A DNA stretch of 64,000 nt from Paenibacillus graminis (GCF_000758705.1 NZ_CP009287.1:620001-684000); one strand, 5' to 3'; counted from the first letter of the stretch, positions 1-8,672 are shown. The notes: a model not told the origin generated them from the sequence alone. Numbers and translations: made by a program.

Positions 1-2
1 AG

Positions 3-173
3 CCTGACGGGATGCCCGGCGTGACTGAGGCTTTCGAAGAGAAGCTCCGGCAGCAGTTGAGGTCTCTTGCGGCAGCAGCTGCGGTACGAGGCATGACGGA
101 AGAGGCATTCGCGCAGGAGAGCAGGTCGGTGTACCGGAATACCATTACAAATCGCGGAGGGGAACAGCGTTGA
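3..173 (+). CDS. GntR-family regulator, C-terminal end (partial)
   Basis: The reading frame is open from the window edge to a TGA that overlaps the TTG start of the next gene (TTGA). The 56 residues left are a charged helical tail (AFEEKLRQQLRSLAAAAAVR then GMTEEAFAQE), like the end of YtrA-type GntR regulators, which often precede DUF1648 membrane proteins. The DNA-binding part lies outside the window, so the family call rests on the tail and on context. The overlap implies translational coupling with the DUF1648 gene. Confidence 0.5.
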   Translation, partial: PDGMPGVTEAFEEKLRQQLRSLAAAAAVRGMTEEAFAQESRSVYRNTITNRGGEQR

Positions 174-1267
174 CTGTACTAGAGACGATCATGATATCCA
201 GCTTTTATTTGTTTATCGCGTTGATGATCAGCATACAGGCCCATATTGGCTTGCGGACCCTGCTGTTCGGCATCACGCTGCCGGCGGAGGCCCTGCAGGA
301 TACGGACGTCCGGGGCATTCGCCGGAATTATGTTTTGCTCACCGGCGGATTTGCGATTGTCATCGGAGTAGCTTGCTTTTTAGTGGCGCGTCACCAAACG
401 ACGAGCCGGAGTTTCCTGTTTTGGGCGATAGCCATCATGCTTTTGATAATGATATCGTTCTTCGCCATTCGGATCAGCAGGAAGTCCGCGCAGCGTTTGA
501 AGGCGGCCAGAGGCTGGGAGGTTGCCGTACAGACGAAGCGCGCAGCAAGCCTCGCGGCCAGCCGGACACATGGTTCGGTGCTGGGCTCTTGGTGGTATGC
601 GGCGCATATCGCCGTGATGGCGTTATGCATCTTCTTTGCCGCCACGAGATGGAACGTTATTCCGCAGCAGATCGCGGTGCATATGGGGCCGGACGGTTTT
701 CCGGATCATTACATTTACAAATCCGTACGAACCGTAATCATGATGAACATCGTGCAAGCGCTGATGATCGCGTTTTTCGCCGGCTATAATCTGATGATCA
801 GCCGTGCCAGAATATCACTGGACCCCCAGGACCGGGAAGGTTCGTTACGAAAACAGTTAAAGCTTAAGAAAATCCACTCGATTACAGCTTGGGGCATTTC
901 GCTGTTGGGCATTGCAAACTTAGGGTTATTGCAAGCCGTAATGCTATACGGCTGGAAGCTCGATCTGCTCATCCGCTACAACCTCTCGTTCATGGCGGTG
1001 TTCTTCTTGGCATTGATTGGTGTCTTGTTTTACCTTCGTTTCAGAGGTCTTGATCAGCAAAGGGACATTCCGTCACAGGAGGAGAGGCACTGGAAGTGGC
1101 TCGGCAGCATTTACGCGAACCCTGAAGACCCGGCGTTGTTCGTTCAGGATCGATACGGATTCTTATGGACGATCAATATGGCTAATCCGCCCGGTAAGAT
1201 CATAGCCGCCGCAACGATAGCCGTTCCGGTAATCGCCATTCTCGTAGCCCTGTTCAATTTCCGATAA
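170..1267 (+). CDS. DUF1648 domain multi-pass membrane protein
   Basis: A 365-residue integral membrane protein with about eight hydrophobic segments (for example residues 5-25, 50-70, 85-105, 145-160, 190-210, 240-260, 275-295 and 345-365). The middle holds a DUF1648-like stretch around residues 160-200 (RWNVIPQQIAVHMGPDGFPD), the signature of a domain shared with SdpI-like immunity or signalling proteins. The TTG start is chosen because GGAGGGG lies 7-13 bases upstream and the start overlaps the stop of the GntR gene. A GntR/DUF1648 pair suggests an envelope-stress or peptide-response module, which is inference. The exact function is unknown. Confidence 0.7.
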   Translation: MTVLETIMISSFYLFIALMISIQAHIGLRTLLFGITLPAEALQDTDVRGIRRNYVLLTGGFAIVIGVACFLVARHQTTSRSFLFWAIAIMLLIMISFFAIRISRKSAQRLKAARGWEVAVQTKRAASLAASRTHGSVLGSWWYAAHIAVMALCIFFAATRWNVIPQQIAVHMGPDGFPDHYIYKSVRTVIMMNIVQALMIAFFAGYNLMISRARISLDPQDREGSLRKQLKLKKIHSITAWGISLLGIANLGLLQAVMLYGWKLDLLIRYNLSFMAVFFLALIGVLFYLRFRGLDQQRDIPSQEERHWKWLGSIYANPEDPALFVQDRYGFLWTINMANPPGKIIAAATIAVPVIAILVALFNFR

Positions 1268-1295
1268 ATAAAACAATCTTGGAAGGAGAGTTCAA

Positions 1296-3470
1296 ATGAT
1301 GAAAAGCCGATGGATAACGGGCGCTTTGCTAGCTTCGTGTCTGGTGCTGAGCTCCTGGGACGGCAACACAGCACTGGCTGCAATGCAGAACATAGCAGCG
1401 GCACTGCATGCATCTGAGGTAATCGAGTCAAGCTCTGTCCCGGTAAACGTGCAAACAACGGCAATAGGCATGCCTTCGAACAAGGGTGTGATCACCTATG
1501 AAGCAACCCGGAAAGCTGCTCAGGAGAAAGCCGACCTCCTCACGAAAACTTACGGCACGAACAGTGTGCAGTACGCCATTATCGATCATGGCCACATCGT
1601 CGTATCGGGCCAGTCCGGCAAGAATGATGAGCAGGGACAGAAGCCGCTCACGAAAGACACGATGTACGGGATTAGCTCTACGAGTAAAATGTTTACCACG
1701 GTTGCCGTCATGCAATTAGCCGACCAAGGGGAAATCGGCCTCGATACGCCCGTTGTCCAGTATATCCCCGAGTTTACGATGAAGGATGAACGCTACAAGC
1801 AAATTACCCCGCGCATGCTGCTGAATCATTCATCCGGACTGAACGGATCGTCGCTGACGAACGCTGTTTTATTCGAAGATAACGATACTTACGCCCACGA
1901 CACCCTGCTGGGGCAGCTGGCCGGTCAGACCTTAAAGGCGGCCCCGGGTGCTTATTCGGTTTACTGCAATGACGGATTTACGCTGGCCGAGATTCTAATC
2001 GAGCGAGTCAGCGGCATGGACTTTACCTCTTACATCCATAGATATATTACGGAACCTCTGGGTATGGCCAATACGAAGACGCCGCTCGATTCTCCGGACA
2101 CAGCGAAGATGGCGGGACTCTATTATCCTGCCTACGCTGGACAACTCCCCAACGAGACAAGCAACGTGATCGGAGCGGGAGGCATATATTCCACGGCGGA
2201 AGACTTGGCCCGATTCTCGCAAATTTTCACGGGGGAAGCGGAGGGGGTTTTGTCCGGTAAATCGGCTGCGTCCATGGCACAAGACGAGTACAAGACGCCT
2301 TTGTGGCCTGACGATGCGGACAGCTCATTCGATTACGGATATGGTCTTGGCTGGGACAACGTTAATCTGTATCCCTTCAGCGAATACGGGATAAAGGCGT
2401 TGACCAAAGGCGGGGACACACTCTATCACTCGTCGCTCGTTGTGCTTCCCGAACAGGGCATGGCGGCAGCTGTTATCACTTCCGGCGGGAGCAGCACGAT
2501 CGACCGGCTTCTGGCGAACCAAATCCTGCTTCATGCGCTGAAGGAGAACGGGACAATTGCCGAATTCAAGCCTGAAAAGTCATACGGTGTACCGGTAAAA
2601 GCTGATATGCCGGAGTCCGTGCAGCAGTATTCGGGAATCTACGGCGCGACTAATACAACGGTAAACATTGATATTACAAAAGGCGGCGTTATGTCCATTA
2701 CTTCGGAGCAGTCACCCGGTAATCCGGCCCAGATCTTCGGGTATTCGGCGGACGGCACGTTCCGGAGTGCGGATGGGAATACGAAGATCAGCTTCGTGAC
2801 GGAGGAGAACGGCCGCACCTACTTATGGATACGTCAATACGCTTCATTGCCGGGCCTTGGGCAAATGTCTACATCCGTGTACAACGCCGAGAAGCTCCAG
2901 CCCCAAAATCTTCCGGCAGAGACCAAAGAAGCATGGGTAAAGCGTGATGGCAAGAAGTATTATCTGTTGAATGAGAAGTATACGTCGTTCGTTTATTTGG
3001 TGGTGCCGCCCATCCAATTGAATGTGTCGAAACAATTGCCGGGGTATGTGTTGGATAAGCGAATAACAGGCCCGAATACGGCCATCTCCGAATTGCAAAT
3101 TCCGGGAATGAGCGGGCGGGATCTCTCAGGTTATACGTTCTTTACTCAGGACGGTGTTGAGTACCTGGATACTGGTGGAAGAATCTTAATGAACGAGGAC
3201 GCTGTGAAGCCTATCTACATCGCTAAGAAGTCAATCGTTACGATTCCGCCCGGCGGATACGCCCGATGGTATACGATAAGCGACAAAGACGGGGGTAAGA
3301 CCGTTAAGGTGAGTACGTCCTCGAACACCTCCTTCGCTGTTTATAATGCAAAGGGATCATGCATCTACTTCAGTCTTATCGGAGGCAAAGATCAGGTCGA
3401 ACTGCCTGCGGGAGGGTCGATTGTTTTCGCCGGAGATGCCGGCACGAAGTTCGAGATTTCCGCGCAGTAA
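1296..3470 (+). CDS. Secreted serine hydrolase of the beta-lactamase/penicillin-binding family
   Basis: A 724-residue protein with an N-terminal signal peptide (basic start, hydrophobic residues 8-20, cleavage probably after TALA). The class C beta-lactamase/D-Ala-D-Ala peptidase fold covers roughly residues 75-420: the SxxK nucleophile motif is S128-T-S-K131, the Y-x-N motif is Y223-C-N225, and TKGGDT is the likely third motif. The following ~300 residues are a beta-rich C-terminal extension of the kind seen in secreted family members. AAGGAGAG precedes the ATG. It probably hydrolyses an ester or D-amino-acid peptide outside the cell; substrate and true beta-lactamase activity cannot be inferred. 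It follows the DUF1648 gene by 28 bases and may be cotranscribed. Confidence 0.82.
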   Translation: MMKSRWITGALLASCLVLSSWDGNTALAAMQNIAAALHASEVIESSSVPVNVQTTAIGMPSNKGVITYEATRKAAQEKADLLTKTYGTNSVQYAIIDHGHIVVSGQSGKNDEQGQKPLTKDTMYGISSTSKMFTTVAVMQLADQGEIGLDTPVVQYIPEFTMKDERYKQITPRMLLNHSSGLNGSSLTNAVLFEDNDTYAHDTLLGQLAGQTLKAAPGAYSVYCNDGFTLAEILIERVSGMDFTSYIHRYITEPLGMANTKTPLDSPDTAKMAGLYYPAYAGQLPNETSNVIGAGGIYSTAEDLARFSQIFTGEAEGVLSGKSAASMAQDEYKTPLWPDDADSSFDYGYGLGWDNVNLYPFSEYGIKALTKGGDTLYHSSLVVLPEQGMAAAVITSGGSSTIDRLLANQILLHALKENGTIAEFKPEKSYGVPVKADMPESVQQYSGIYGATNTTVNIDITKGGVMSITSEQSPGNPAQIFGYSADGTFRSADGNTKISFVTEENGRTYLWIRQYASLPGLGQMSTSVYNAEKLQPQNLPAETKEAWVKRDGKKYYLLNEKYTSFVYLVVPPIQLNVSKQLPGYVLDKRITGPNTAISELQIPGMSGRDLSGYTFFTQDGVEYLDTGGRILMNEDAVKPIYIAKKSIVTIPPGGYARWYTISDKDGGKTVKVSTSSNTSFAVYNAKGSCIYFSLIGGKDQVELPAGGSIVFAGDAGTKFEISAQ

Positions 3471-3688
3471 CGCCGTAACAGCTATTTCATAACTGGCCAA
3501 GATACAGTCCTGCGTATAAGAAAGAAGGAGATTCTTCAAGAAAAATCGGATAAACTCCAGCTAAAAACATCTATAAAATGTACCTTAATTCATTCCAAAA
3601 GGTGAACATTCACAAGGGGGGCGATTGTAGACTACAAGCTGGACCGGAAAATGTTTTCAGCTATCGGCCCTGCGTCCGTCAGAAAGAC

Positions 3689-4669
3689 TCAACGGTCGCG
3701 TCCGGCAAAATACTGCAGCAATGTCTCGAGATCGGCATGTGCCGGGTAGCTGGAGAGCCGCTGGATAATTGCGGCAGCCTGGTCGAGATAATCCTGGCTG
3801 ACCCCCTCGGTACGGGCCAGGGCGTCGCTGCGGTTAATCAGGGCTAGCACATCAGCCACCTCTTCCTCTGAAGAGGCAGGGCCAATGGTGCGGATAACAG
3901 GCGCCAGTTCAGGGTCCTGCAGGGCAAAAAGCACAGGAAGGGTAACCTGCCCGTTGCGGAGGTCGCTGCCAGCAGGCTTGCCAAGCACATCGGCGGACTG
4001 GGTGAAGTCAAGCAGGTCATCCTGGATTTGAAAGGACATGCCCAGCGCCTCGCCAAAGTTGTAGAGCAGGTCCGCGACTTCTTCCGGGCTCTCTGTAGAA
4101 AGTGCGCCCACCCGCAAGCAGGTGGCCATCAGCATGGCTGTTTTGTTGCGGGATTTCTCCAGGTATTCCTCAAAAGTGAGATTATAGTCGTAGGCATGCT
4201 CCATTTGCTGGTACTCTCCCAGACACAGCTGGGCAGTAGCCACGGAAGACAAGTCGTGGACATAACGGTTTTTGTCACCGGTGTATTTGCTGAGCAGCTC
4301 AATCACCCGGGCAGACATATAATTCCCGATATGGACTGCGGAGAGCACGCCAGTTCTGGTATGCAGGGCAGGAGCGCCCCGCCGCAGTTCGGCATCATCA
4401 ATAATATCATCATGAATTAATGAGGCAGCGTGAATAAATTCTGCAGCAGCAGATAATTGAAGCGTTCTCCGCCCCGAAGGTTTACGTCCAAAACGGCTGC
4501 CGACGATGACCATCAGCGGCCGGAGACGTTTCCCCCCGGAGCCGGTCAGCTCCAGAATGCTCTGCGCGAGCTGCGACTTTTTGGGTACGTCTTTATCACG
4601 GGCCACAATATTCTGAATTTCATGGTTAATTTCGTCCAGGTCTATATTTAAGGCTTCATGCAGCTTCAT
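3689..4669 (-). CDS. Polyprenyl diphosphate synthase, DmkB/HepT-like
   Basis: An all-trans polyprenyl synthase (326 residues) that elongates farnesyl or geranylgeranyl diphosphate with IPP to the menaquinone side chain. The first aspartate-rich motif is LIHDDIIDDAELRRG and the second is FQIQDDLLDF; GSGGKRLRP is the IPP-binding stretch. The frame also allows a GTG start at 4684, but AGGTGG upstream fits the ATG at 4669 better. It lies 18 bases after the HepS-like gene and is the last gene of the pplA-ndh2 run. In Listeria the EET locus carries its own heptaprenyl synthase (DmkB) making a demethylmenaquinone pool, so the same job is inferred here. A general menaquinone HepT cannot be ruled out. 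Confidence 0.88.
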   Translation of the reverse strand: MKLHEALNIDLDEINHEIQNIVARDKDVPKKSQLAQSILELTGSGGKRLRPLMVIVGSRFGRKPSGRRTLQLSAAAEFIHAASLIHDDIIDDAELRRGAPALHTRTGVLSAVHIGNYMSARVIELLSKYTGDKNRYVHDLSSVATAQLCLGEYQQMEHAYDYNLTFEEYLEKSRNKTAMLMATCLRVGALSTESPEEVADLLYNFGEALGMSFQIQDDLLDFTQSADVLGKPAGSDLRNGQVTLPVLFALQDPELAPVIRTIGPASSEEEVADVLALINRSDALARTEGVSQDYLDQAAAIIQRLSSYPAHADLETLLQYFAGRDR

Positions 4670-4687
4670 CGTTTTGGTTCCCACCTG

Positions 4688-5137
4688 TCAAATGGCTTTG
4701 CTTGTGCGGCTTTGCTGGTTTTGCTCCTGAATCAGGAACCCTTCAATGCCCGCCGCCGGGTTTTGAGCCGCGAAGTCCCCATTTGACCGCGCGATTTGCA
4801 TTTTTTTAATCGAAGGAGCCAGATAAGCAACCAGGTCCAGTTCACGGCATTTTACTGCGAATTGCAAATAAAAGCTGTACAAATAATCTCCATCCAAAAT
4901 GTTGCGGGTCAGGTCAGGATGATGTGGGGCACATTCCATATGGCGTTCAGCCGCCACGGTAAGAATGATATAAATACCTAGCAAATGGACTTTGCGGTCA
5001 TATTCCAGATCATGGCGTTCCAGTACCGAGAACAACTGCTCACATTCTGCCGGAGAGAGATGCAACTGAATTCCGGCGATCGGTGACATTTCAGCCTGAA
5101 GCAACCGGAAGCTGTCTTCCATAAGTTTTCTGTTCAC
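4688..5137 (-). CDS. Short heptaprenyl diphosphate synthase component 1-like protein
   Basis: The GTG start is set by AAGGAGAG eight bases upstream; the frame stays open further upstream but without a ribosome site. The 149-residue product has, near residues 80-120, the pattern NILDGDYLYSFYLQFA followed by LDLVAYLAPSIKKM, which resembles the GDY...YY and LA-AIK-IN stretch of HepS (the small regulatory subunit of heptaprenyl synthase, normally about 250 residues). It sits just upstream of a HepT-like catalytic gene, as HepS partners do. It is much shorter than HepS, so it may be a minimal chain-length subunit. The family call is by motif memory and is moderate. Confidence 0.55.
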   Translation of the reverse strand: MNRKLMEDSFRLLQAEMSPIAGIQLHLSPAECEQLFSVLERHDLEYDRKVHLLGIYIILTVAAERHMECAPHHPDLTRNILDGDYLYSFYLQFAVKCRELDLVAYLAPSIKKMQIARSNGDFAAQNPAAGIEGFLIQEQNQQSRTSKAI

Positions 5138-5302
5138 AAGATTCTCTCCTTCTTGTCGGTTTTGCCGGAAGCAACCATAGCCTTGATTATCCCTACAAAA
5201 CCTTTTGTAAAAAACAAGACCCGGGACGGTTTCAGGAGTCCCTGTCCGTTGAAGAAGTAAACTATTAAACGGTTGGTTAGGCCTAAGCCTTAATAAATAA
5301 GG

Positions 5303-5332
5303 AGAGTAATGTGTCCATGGACACATTACTCT
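5303..5332. repeat. Perfect 30-bp palindrome without loop
   Basis: The arm AGAGTAATGTGTCCA (5303-5317) is followed at once by its exact reverse complement. It lies between the end of ndh2 and the HepS-like gene. No T tract follows on either strand, so it is not a standard terminator. It could be an RNA processing or stabilising hairpin within the operon message, or an operator for the distal genes. Confidence 0.7.
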
Positions 5333-5430
5333 TAAGAACATCATATTCAGCTGCAGCAACATAAAATACACATAAGTTGCTGATATACTTAATTAAACGG
5401 CGTCAGAAACGCTAAACAGCAGGGTTAATA

Positions 5431-7311
5431 TCAGTCCGTATATAGATACCAGCGCCGCACAAGCGGGATTCGTTTCCATTGCTTCTTGAGCCAAGGCAGG
5501 ACATAGTAGTCCAGACCGAAGACGCTGCCTGATCCTCCGATGCACGCGATAGCCGCTCCAACGTACCAGAGCATTTCTGTCGCTGCCATCTTGGTAGACC
5601 ATATCATGACTGCCATTGCAATGGTGGCAAGTGAAGAGATGGCAGTAAAGAGACCTACGATAAGCATAATACCAAAGACGATTTCGGCACAAACCATGCC
5701 GATTTGGAACCATTTAGCCAAGAATGTATAACTTCCGTCATTGTTGTAGAACATCAGATCCATGAACCAGTTCGTAATGTCATACACAAAGCCTGGTACC
5801 GGAAGAGCCGATACAGCTTCTTTGGCAGTGGAAACTGCGGAAGCCGCGGACTGCGCATCTACTGTTGTTTTTACAGCATCTACGGCCACGCTCGCTGATG
5901 AAGCAGCATCCGTAGCAAATGGAGCAGCAGGAATCAGGAAGATTTTGTCCGGGTCAACCCAGATCTTTCTGAGTTTATCGATCCCTTCATATAACCACAT
6001 GCCCCCGAGCAGCATACGAAGCGGAACGAGCCAGAAGTTCGGCGAACGCTTGGAGAAGTAGCCGCCGACGAAGCTCTTGCGGTTCTCCACATGGAAGAAC
6101 TCGTGCATCATATAGGTCCATACTTTGTTAAAACCTACCACTTGAGATAGATAGAACATATTGATAAAATGCTTGGACAACATAGCCATGAAGCCTGTAA
6201 GCATAAAGAGCTTGCCTGGAAGACCAACGTTGGCTACACCATAGCGGCTTCCGATGGAGACCATCGTGCCGTGAAATCCTGGTTTGTACGCTTTTTTGGC
6301 AGTACCGCTGATGTCAGCGGCGATGTTGCCGGCAACGAGTGGAGCCGCCTGTTCAGCATTTTCAACCATCTGTGGAACCGGACGGGTTTCGCCTTCAGGA
6401 ATAAAGAAGATGTTGTCCCCTACAACGTAGACGTTCTTATGGTCAACACTTTCCAGATGTTCATTGGTTACGATGCGTTTGCGTCCCTGCTGCTGGACTT
6501 CAAGGCCGCCGACGATTTCGGAGCCTTCCACACCGGCAGTCCAGACAATGGTTTTGGCGTCAACGACATTCTTCTCGCCGAGAGCCACACTGCCTTCGCC
6601 TACTTCGGTGATTTTGGCACCGGTCACGATTTCAACCTTCAGCTTGCGCAGGCGGGCTTCAGCTTTCTGAATAAGCTTATCCGGCAGGATAGGCAGAATC
6701 TTCGGAGCCATATCGGCAACAATGAGCCGTACTTCGGATGGATCAATGAAGAATTCTCTGCACAGCTCTTCGCGCTGCTCGGCCATTTCCCCAACCAGCT
6801 CGACACCAGTGAAACCGGCACCAATGATGACGAAGGTCAGCATTGCGCGGCGGACGGCAGGGTTCTTTTCTTTGGCAGCTTGGGTGTACATATCGCGGAT
6901 TTGGCGTTTGAGCGCAACCGCGTCATCGTAGGACCAGAACGAGAAGGTATTTTCTTCTGCTCCGGGAATTCCGAAGAACGTTGGTTTGCTGCCTGTGCCG
7001 ATTACCAGGTAATCATAAGCATAGGTTGCCTTGTCGGATTTCAGCTTCTTGTTTTTGAAATCAATATTGCTGATTTCATCCAGAACAACATCCACTTTCA
7101 GACCGGCGAAAATTTTCTTCAAATCAACCTTGATTGAATCCTCAGGCGCACGATTCGCAGATACCTCATGCAGCTCAGTCAAGAGAGTGTGATAAGGATT
7201 TCGGTCGATCAGCTTGATTTCTACATCTTTGTTGTTCTTATACTTCTTTGCCAGTTTCTTAGCCGTGAGTACGCCGCCGTAGCCGCCGCCCAAAATGACT
7301 ATTTTTTTCAA
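5431..7311 (-). CDS. ndh2: Type II NADH dehydrogenase with C-terminal membrane domain (EET Ndh2-like)
   Basis: A 626-residue flavoprotein that passes electrons from NADH to quinone without pumping protons. Residues 1-390 are the pyridine nucleotide-disulfide oxidoreductase fold: FAD-binding GGGYGGVLTAKKLAKK at the N terminus, a second dinucleotide site (VIIGAGFTGVELVGEMAE) near residue 165 and the ...VYVVGDN FAD motif near residue 300. Residues from about 430 onward add hydrophobic helices with a DoxX-like look (LRMLLGGMWLYEGIDKL; FQIGMVCAEIVFGIMLIVGL). The length and this extra membrane tail match the Ndh2 of the Listeria EET locus rather than ordinary ~400-residue NDH-2. TTG start with GAGGTGA seven bases upstream. 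It is 48 bases downstream of the PplA-like gene. Confidence 0.88.
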   Translation of the reverse strand: MKKIVILGGGYGGVLTAKKLAKKYKNNKDVEIKLIDRNPYHTLLTELHEVSANRAPEDSIKVDLKKIFAGLKVDVVLDEISNIDFKNKKLKSDKATYAYDYLVIGTGSKPTFFGIPGAEENTFSFWSYDDAVALKRQIRDMYTQAAKEKNPAVRRAMLTFVIIGAGFTGVELVGEMAEQREELCREFFIDPSEVRLIVADMAPKILPILPDKLIQKAEARLRKLKVEIVTGAKITEVGEGSVALGEKNVVDAKTIVWTAGVEGSEIVGGLEVQQQGRKRIVTNEHLESVDHKNVYVVGDNIFFIPEGETRPVPQMVENAEQAAPLVAGNIAADISGTAKKAYKPGFHGTMVSIGSRYGVANVGLPGKLFMLTGFMAMLSKHFINMFYLSQVVGFNKVWTYMMHEFFHVENRKSFVGGYFSKRSPNFWLVPLRMLLGGMWLYEGIDKLRKIWVDPDKIFLIPAAPFATDAASSASVAVDAVKTTVDAQSAASAVSTAKEAVSALPVPGFVYDITNWFMDLMFYNNDGSYTFLAKWFQIGMVCAEIVFGIMLIVGLFTAISSLATIAMAVMIWSTKMAATEMLWYVGAAIACIGGSGSVFGLDYYVLPWLKKQWKRIPLVRRWYLYTD

Positions 7312-7359
7312 GAGAAACTCACCTCATTCATCTGATTAGCTGCAAAAGGTAAACGAATA

Positions 7360-8274
7360 TTATTTCGCGCCTTCAAGTGCTTTTTCTGCAAGTGTAAAGT
7401 ATTCGCCAACATGGATAGATACACCGGAGATGGCGTCGGTTTTGCCTTCAGCATCCAGCTTAGGAGCAGCGCCTTTGTTTTCAAGGAAATATTTTTCGGC
7501 AAGGGCGATTTCTTCGTGCCATTCAGCAGAAGCGCCGCCGGCTTTCATGCCGTATTTGCCATCTATTGAATATTGCTTCTTGTCATCCCCTGCAGCATTC
7601 ACGCCGCTGAAGTTAGCTGCAACGATATTGCCATTGGCAACAGTAAGAGCAACAGTGGATTTCCAGCCGGATTCTTTATCCATTTCGCCTTCTGCGAAGT
7701 ATCCGCCATCTTTGTAAGGGCCAGCTTGTGCAGGGCCTGCAGCAAGAGCAGCTTGAGCAGCAGAAACAAAGTCATTAACGTGTACAGATACACCGGAGAT
7801 AGCATCGGTATGTCCTTCAGCATCAACTGCGATAGCTGCCGGATCTTGTTTTTCAATCAGGAATGCTTCAGCTTTGGCTGCTTGTTCATGCCATTCAGCT
7901 TGAGCGCCGCCTTTTTTGACCAGACCGTATTTGCCGTCCTCGGATACTTTTTTCTTCAGGTCGCCAGCTGTTTTGATATTGAAGGCATTCCAGTCGGCCT
8001 TGGTGATCTTTCCGCCTTCTACAGTCAACAGGGCATAGGTCTGCCAGCCTGTTTCCGGATCGGCTTCAATGGTTCCGTAATATGTTCCATCTTGATACTT
8101 GCCTGTTTCAGCAGTGCCGGCATCGGATGCGGCAGGTGCAGTGGTCGTGGAAGGTGCAGCGGATTCTGCAGGAGCGTTGGTTGCTGCCGTGTTGTTACCA
8201 TTGTTGTTGCCGCAGCCCGCGAGCAAAGTACCCAGTACGAGAGCACTCGACAAAATTACAGAAGCTTTTTTCAT
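7360..8274 (-). CDS. pplA: PplA-like flavinylated lipoprotein with two FMN-binding domains
   Basis: A 304-residue lipoprotein: signal peptide with lipobox LAGC (Cys near 21), a Ser/Thr/Ala-rich linker (residues 25-57), then two homologous FMN-binding domains (about 58-165 and 187-300). Each domain repeats the plan Y-DGTYYG/GGYFAEG...ETGW/ESGW...KYGxxxxGGAxAEWHE, and ends in a flavinylation-type motif TDAISGVS, where the last Ser would carry FMN through an ApbE-type transferase. In Listeria PplA such a protein relays electrons across the wall to iron and flavins, and its signal peptide yields a pheromone. GGAGGTC precedes the ATG. First gene of the run with ndh2; two FNR/CRP-like boxes lie upstream. 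No ApbE gene is in the window. Confidence 0.87.
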   Translation of the reverse strand: MKKASVILSSALVLGTLLAGCGNNNGNNTAATNAPAESAAPSTTTAPAASDAGTAETGKYQDGTYYGTIEADPETGWQTYALLTVEGGKITKADWNAFNIKTAGDLKKKVSEDGKYGLVKKGGAQAEWHEQAAKAEAFLIEKQDPAAIAVDAEGHTDAISGVSVHVNDFVSAAQAALAAGPAQAGPYKDGGYFAEGEMDKESGWKSTVALTVANGNIVAANFSGVNAAGDDKKQYSIDGKYGMKAGGASAEWHEEIALAEKYFLENKGAAPKLDAEGKTDAISGVSIHVGEYFTLAEKALEGAK

Positions 8275-8345
8275 TTTAGTATGACCTCCAAAGAAATAGT
8301 TTAAAATATATATATTAAAATGTAAAACATTTTAATAATTATTGG

Positions 8346-8363
8346 AAGTGATAAAAATCACTT
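8346..8363 (-). promoter_or_regulatory. FNR/CRP-type palindrome proximal to pplA
   Basis: AAGTGA-TAAAAA-TCACTT is a perfect inverted repeat with the 6-bp spacer of FNR/CRP-family sites (Bacillus Fnr consensus TGTGA-N6-TCACA). Its centre is 80 bases upstream of the pplA ATG, so an AT-rich -10 region near 8313-8325 would place it near -41.5, the class II activator position. A weaker TGA-N6-TCA copy is centred 21 bp further up at 8369-8382, two helical turns away. Confidence 0.6.
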
Positions 8364-8507
8364 TATAAATGACATATATCACTTTTGAATCGGTCTTAAG
8401 TCCCTTTTTGTAGCAGACATATGACATATATCGGCATACAATAGAAAAAAATTTAATCATCTCGTTTCATGTTCGATGGCATTTTAGCACAAGAAAGATG
8501 TTAGTCA

Positions 8508-8523
8508 TGTGAAAATAATCACT
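8508..8523 (-). promoter_or_regulatory. Distal FNR/CRP-type site
   Basis: TGTGA-AAATAA-TCACT matches the Bacillus Fnr/CRP-like consensus TGTGA-N6-TCACA at nine of ten fixed positions. It lies about 240 bases upstream of pplA and about 215 bases upstream of the divergent csbD gene, so it could act on either or on an upstream start site. The sequence match is clear, but the regulator is inferred. Confidence 0.5.
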
Positions 8524-8672
8524 TGAGCATAAAGTATTTTATTAACACCTGAATTATATCAAATTTTAAAATATATAGATACGGAATTTAAAAGACTATT
8601 ATGTGACAAAAAACGACGGGTGGCTGTTCTTTTCCCGGACGGTATCCGATTCAATTTTGGGGGCCGGGGGTA

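Noticed and set aside
3578..3847. An 89-codon plus-strand frame at the end of the polyprenyl synthase
   Set aside because: It overlaps the conserved minus-strand gene, and the part outside has no ribosome site.
5303..5332. Classical intrinsic terminator after ndh2
   Set aside because: The palindrome is perfect, but no T run follows on the minus strand.
6169..7137. A 322-codon open frame antisense to ndh2
   Set aside because: It lies fully inside a clear NADH dehydrogenase frame and has no ribosome site or recognisable protein features; high GC coding bias leaves such frames open.
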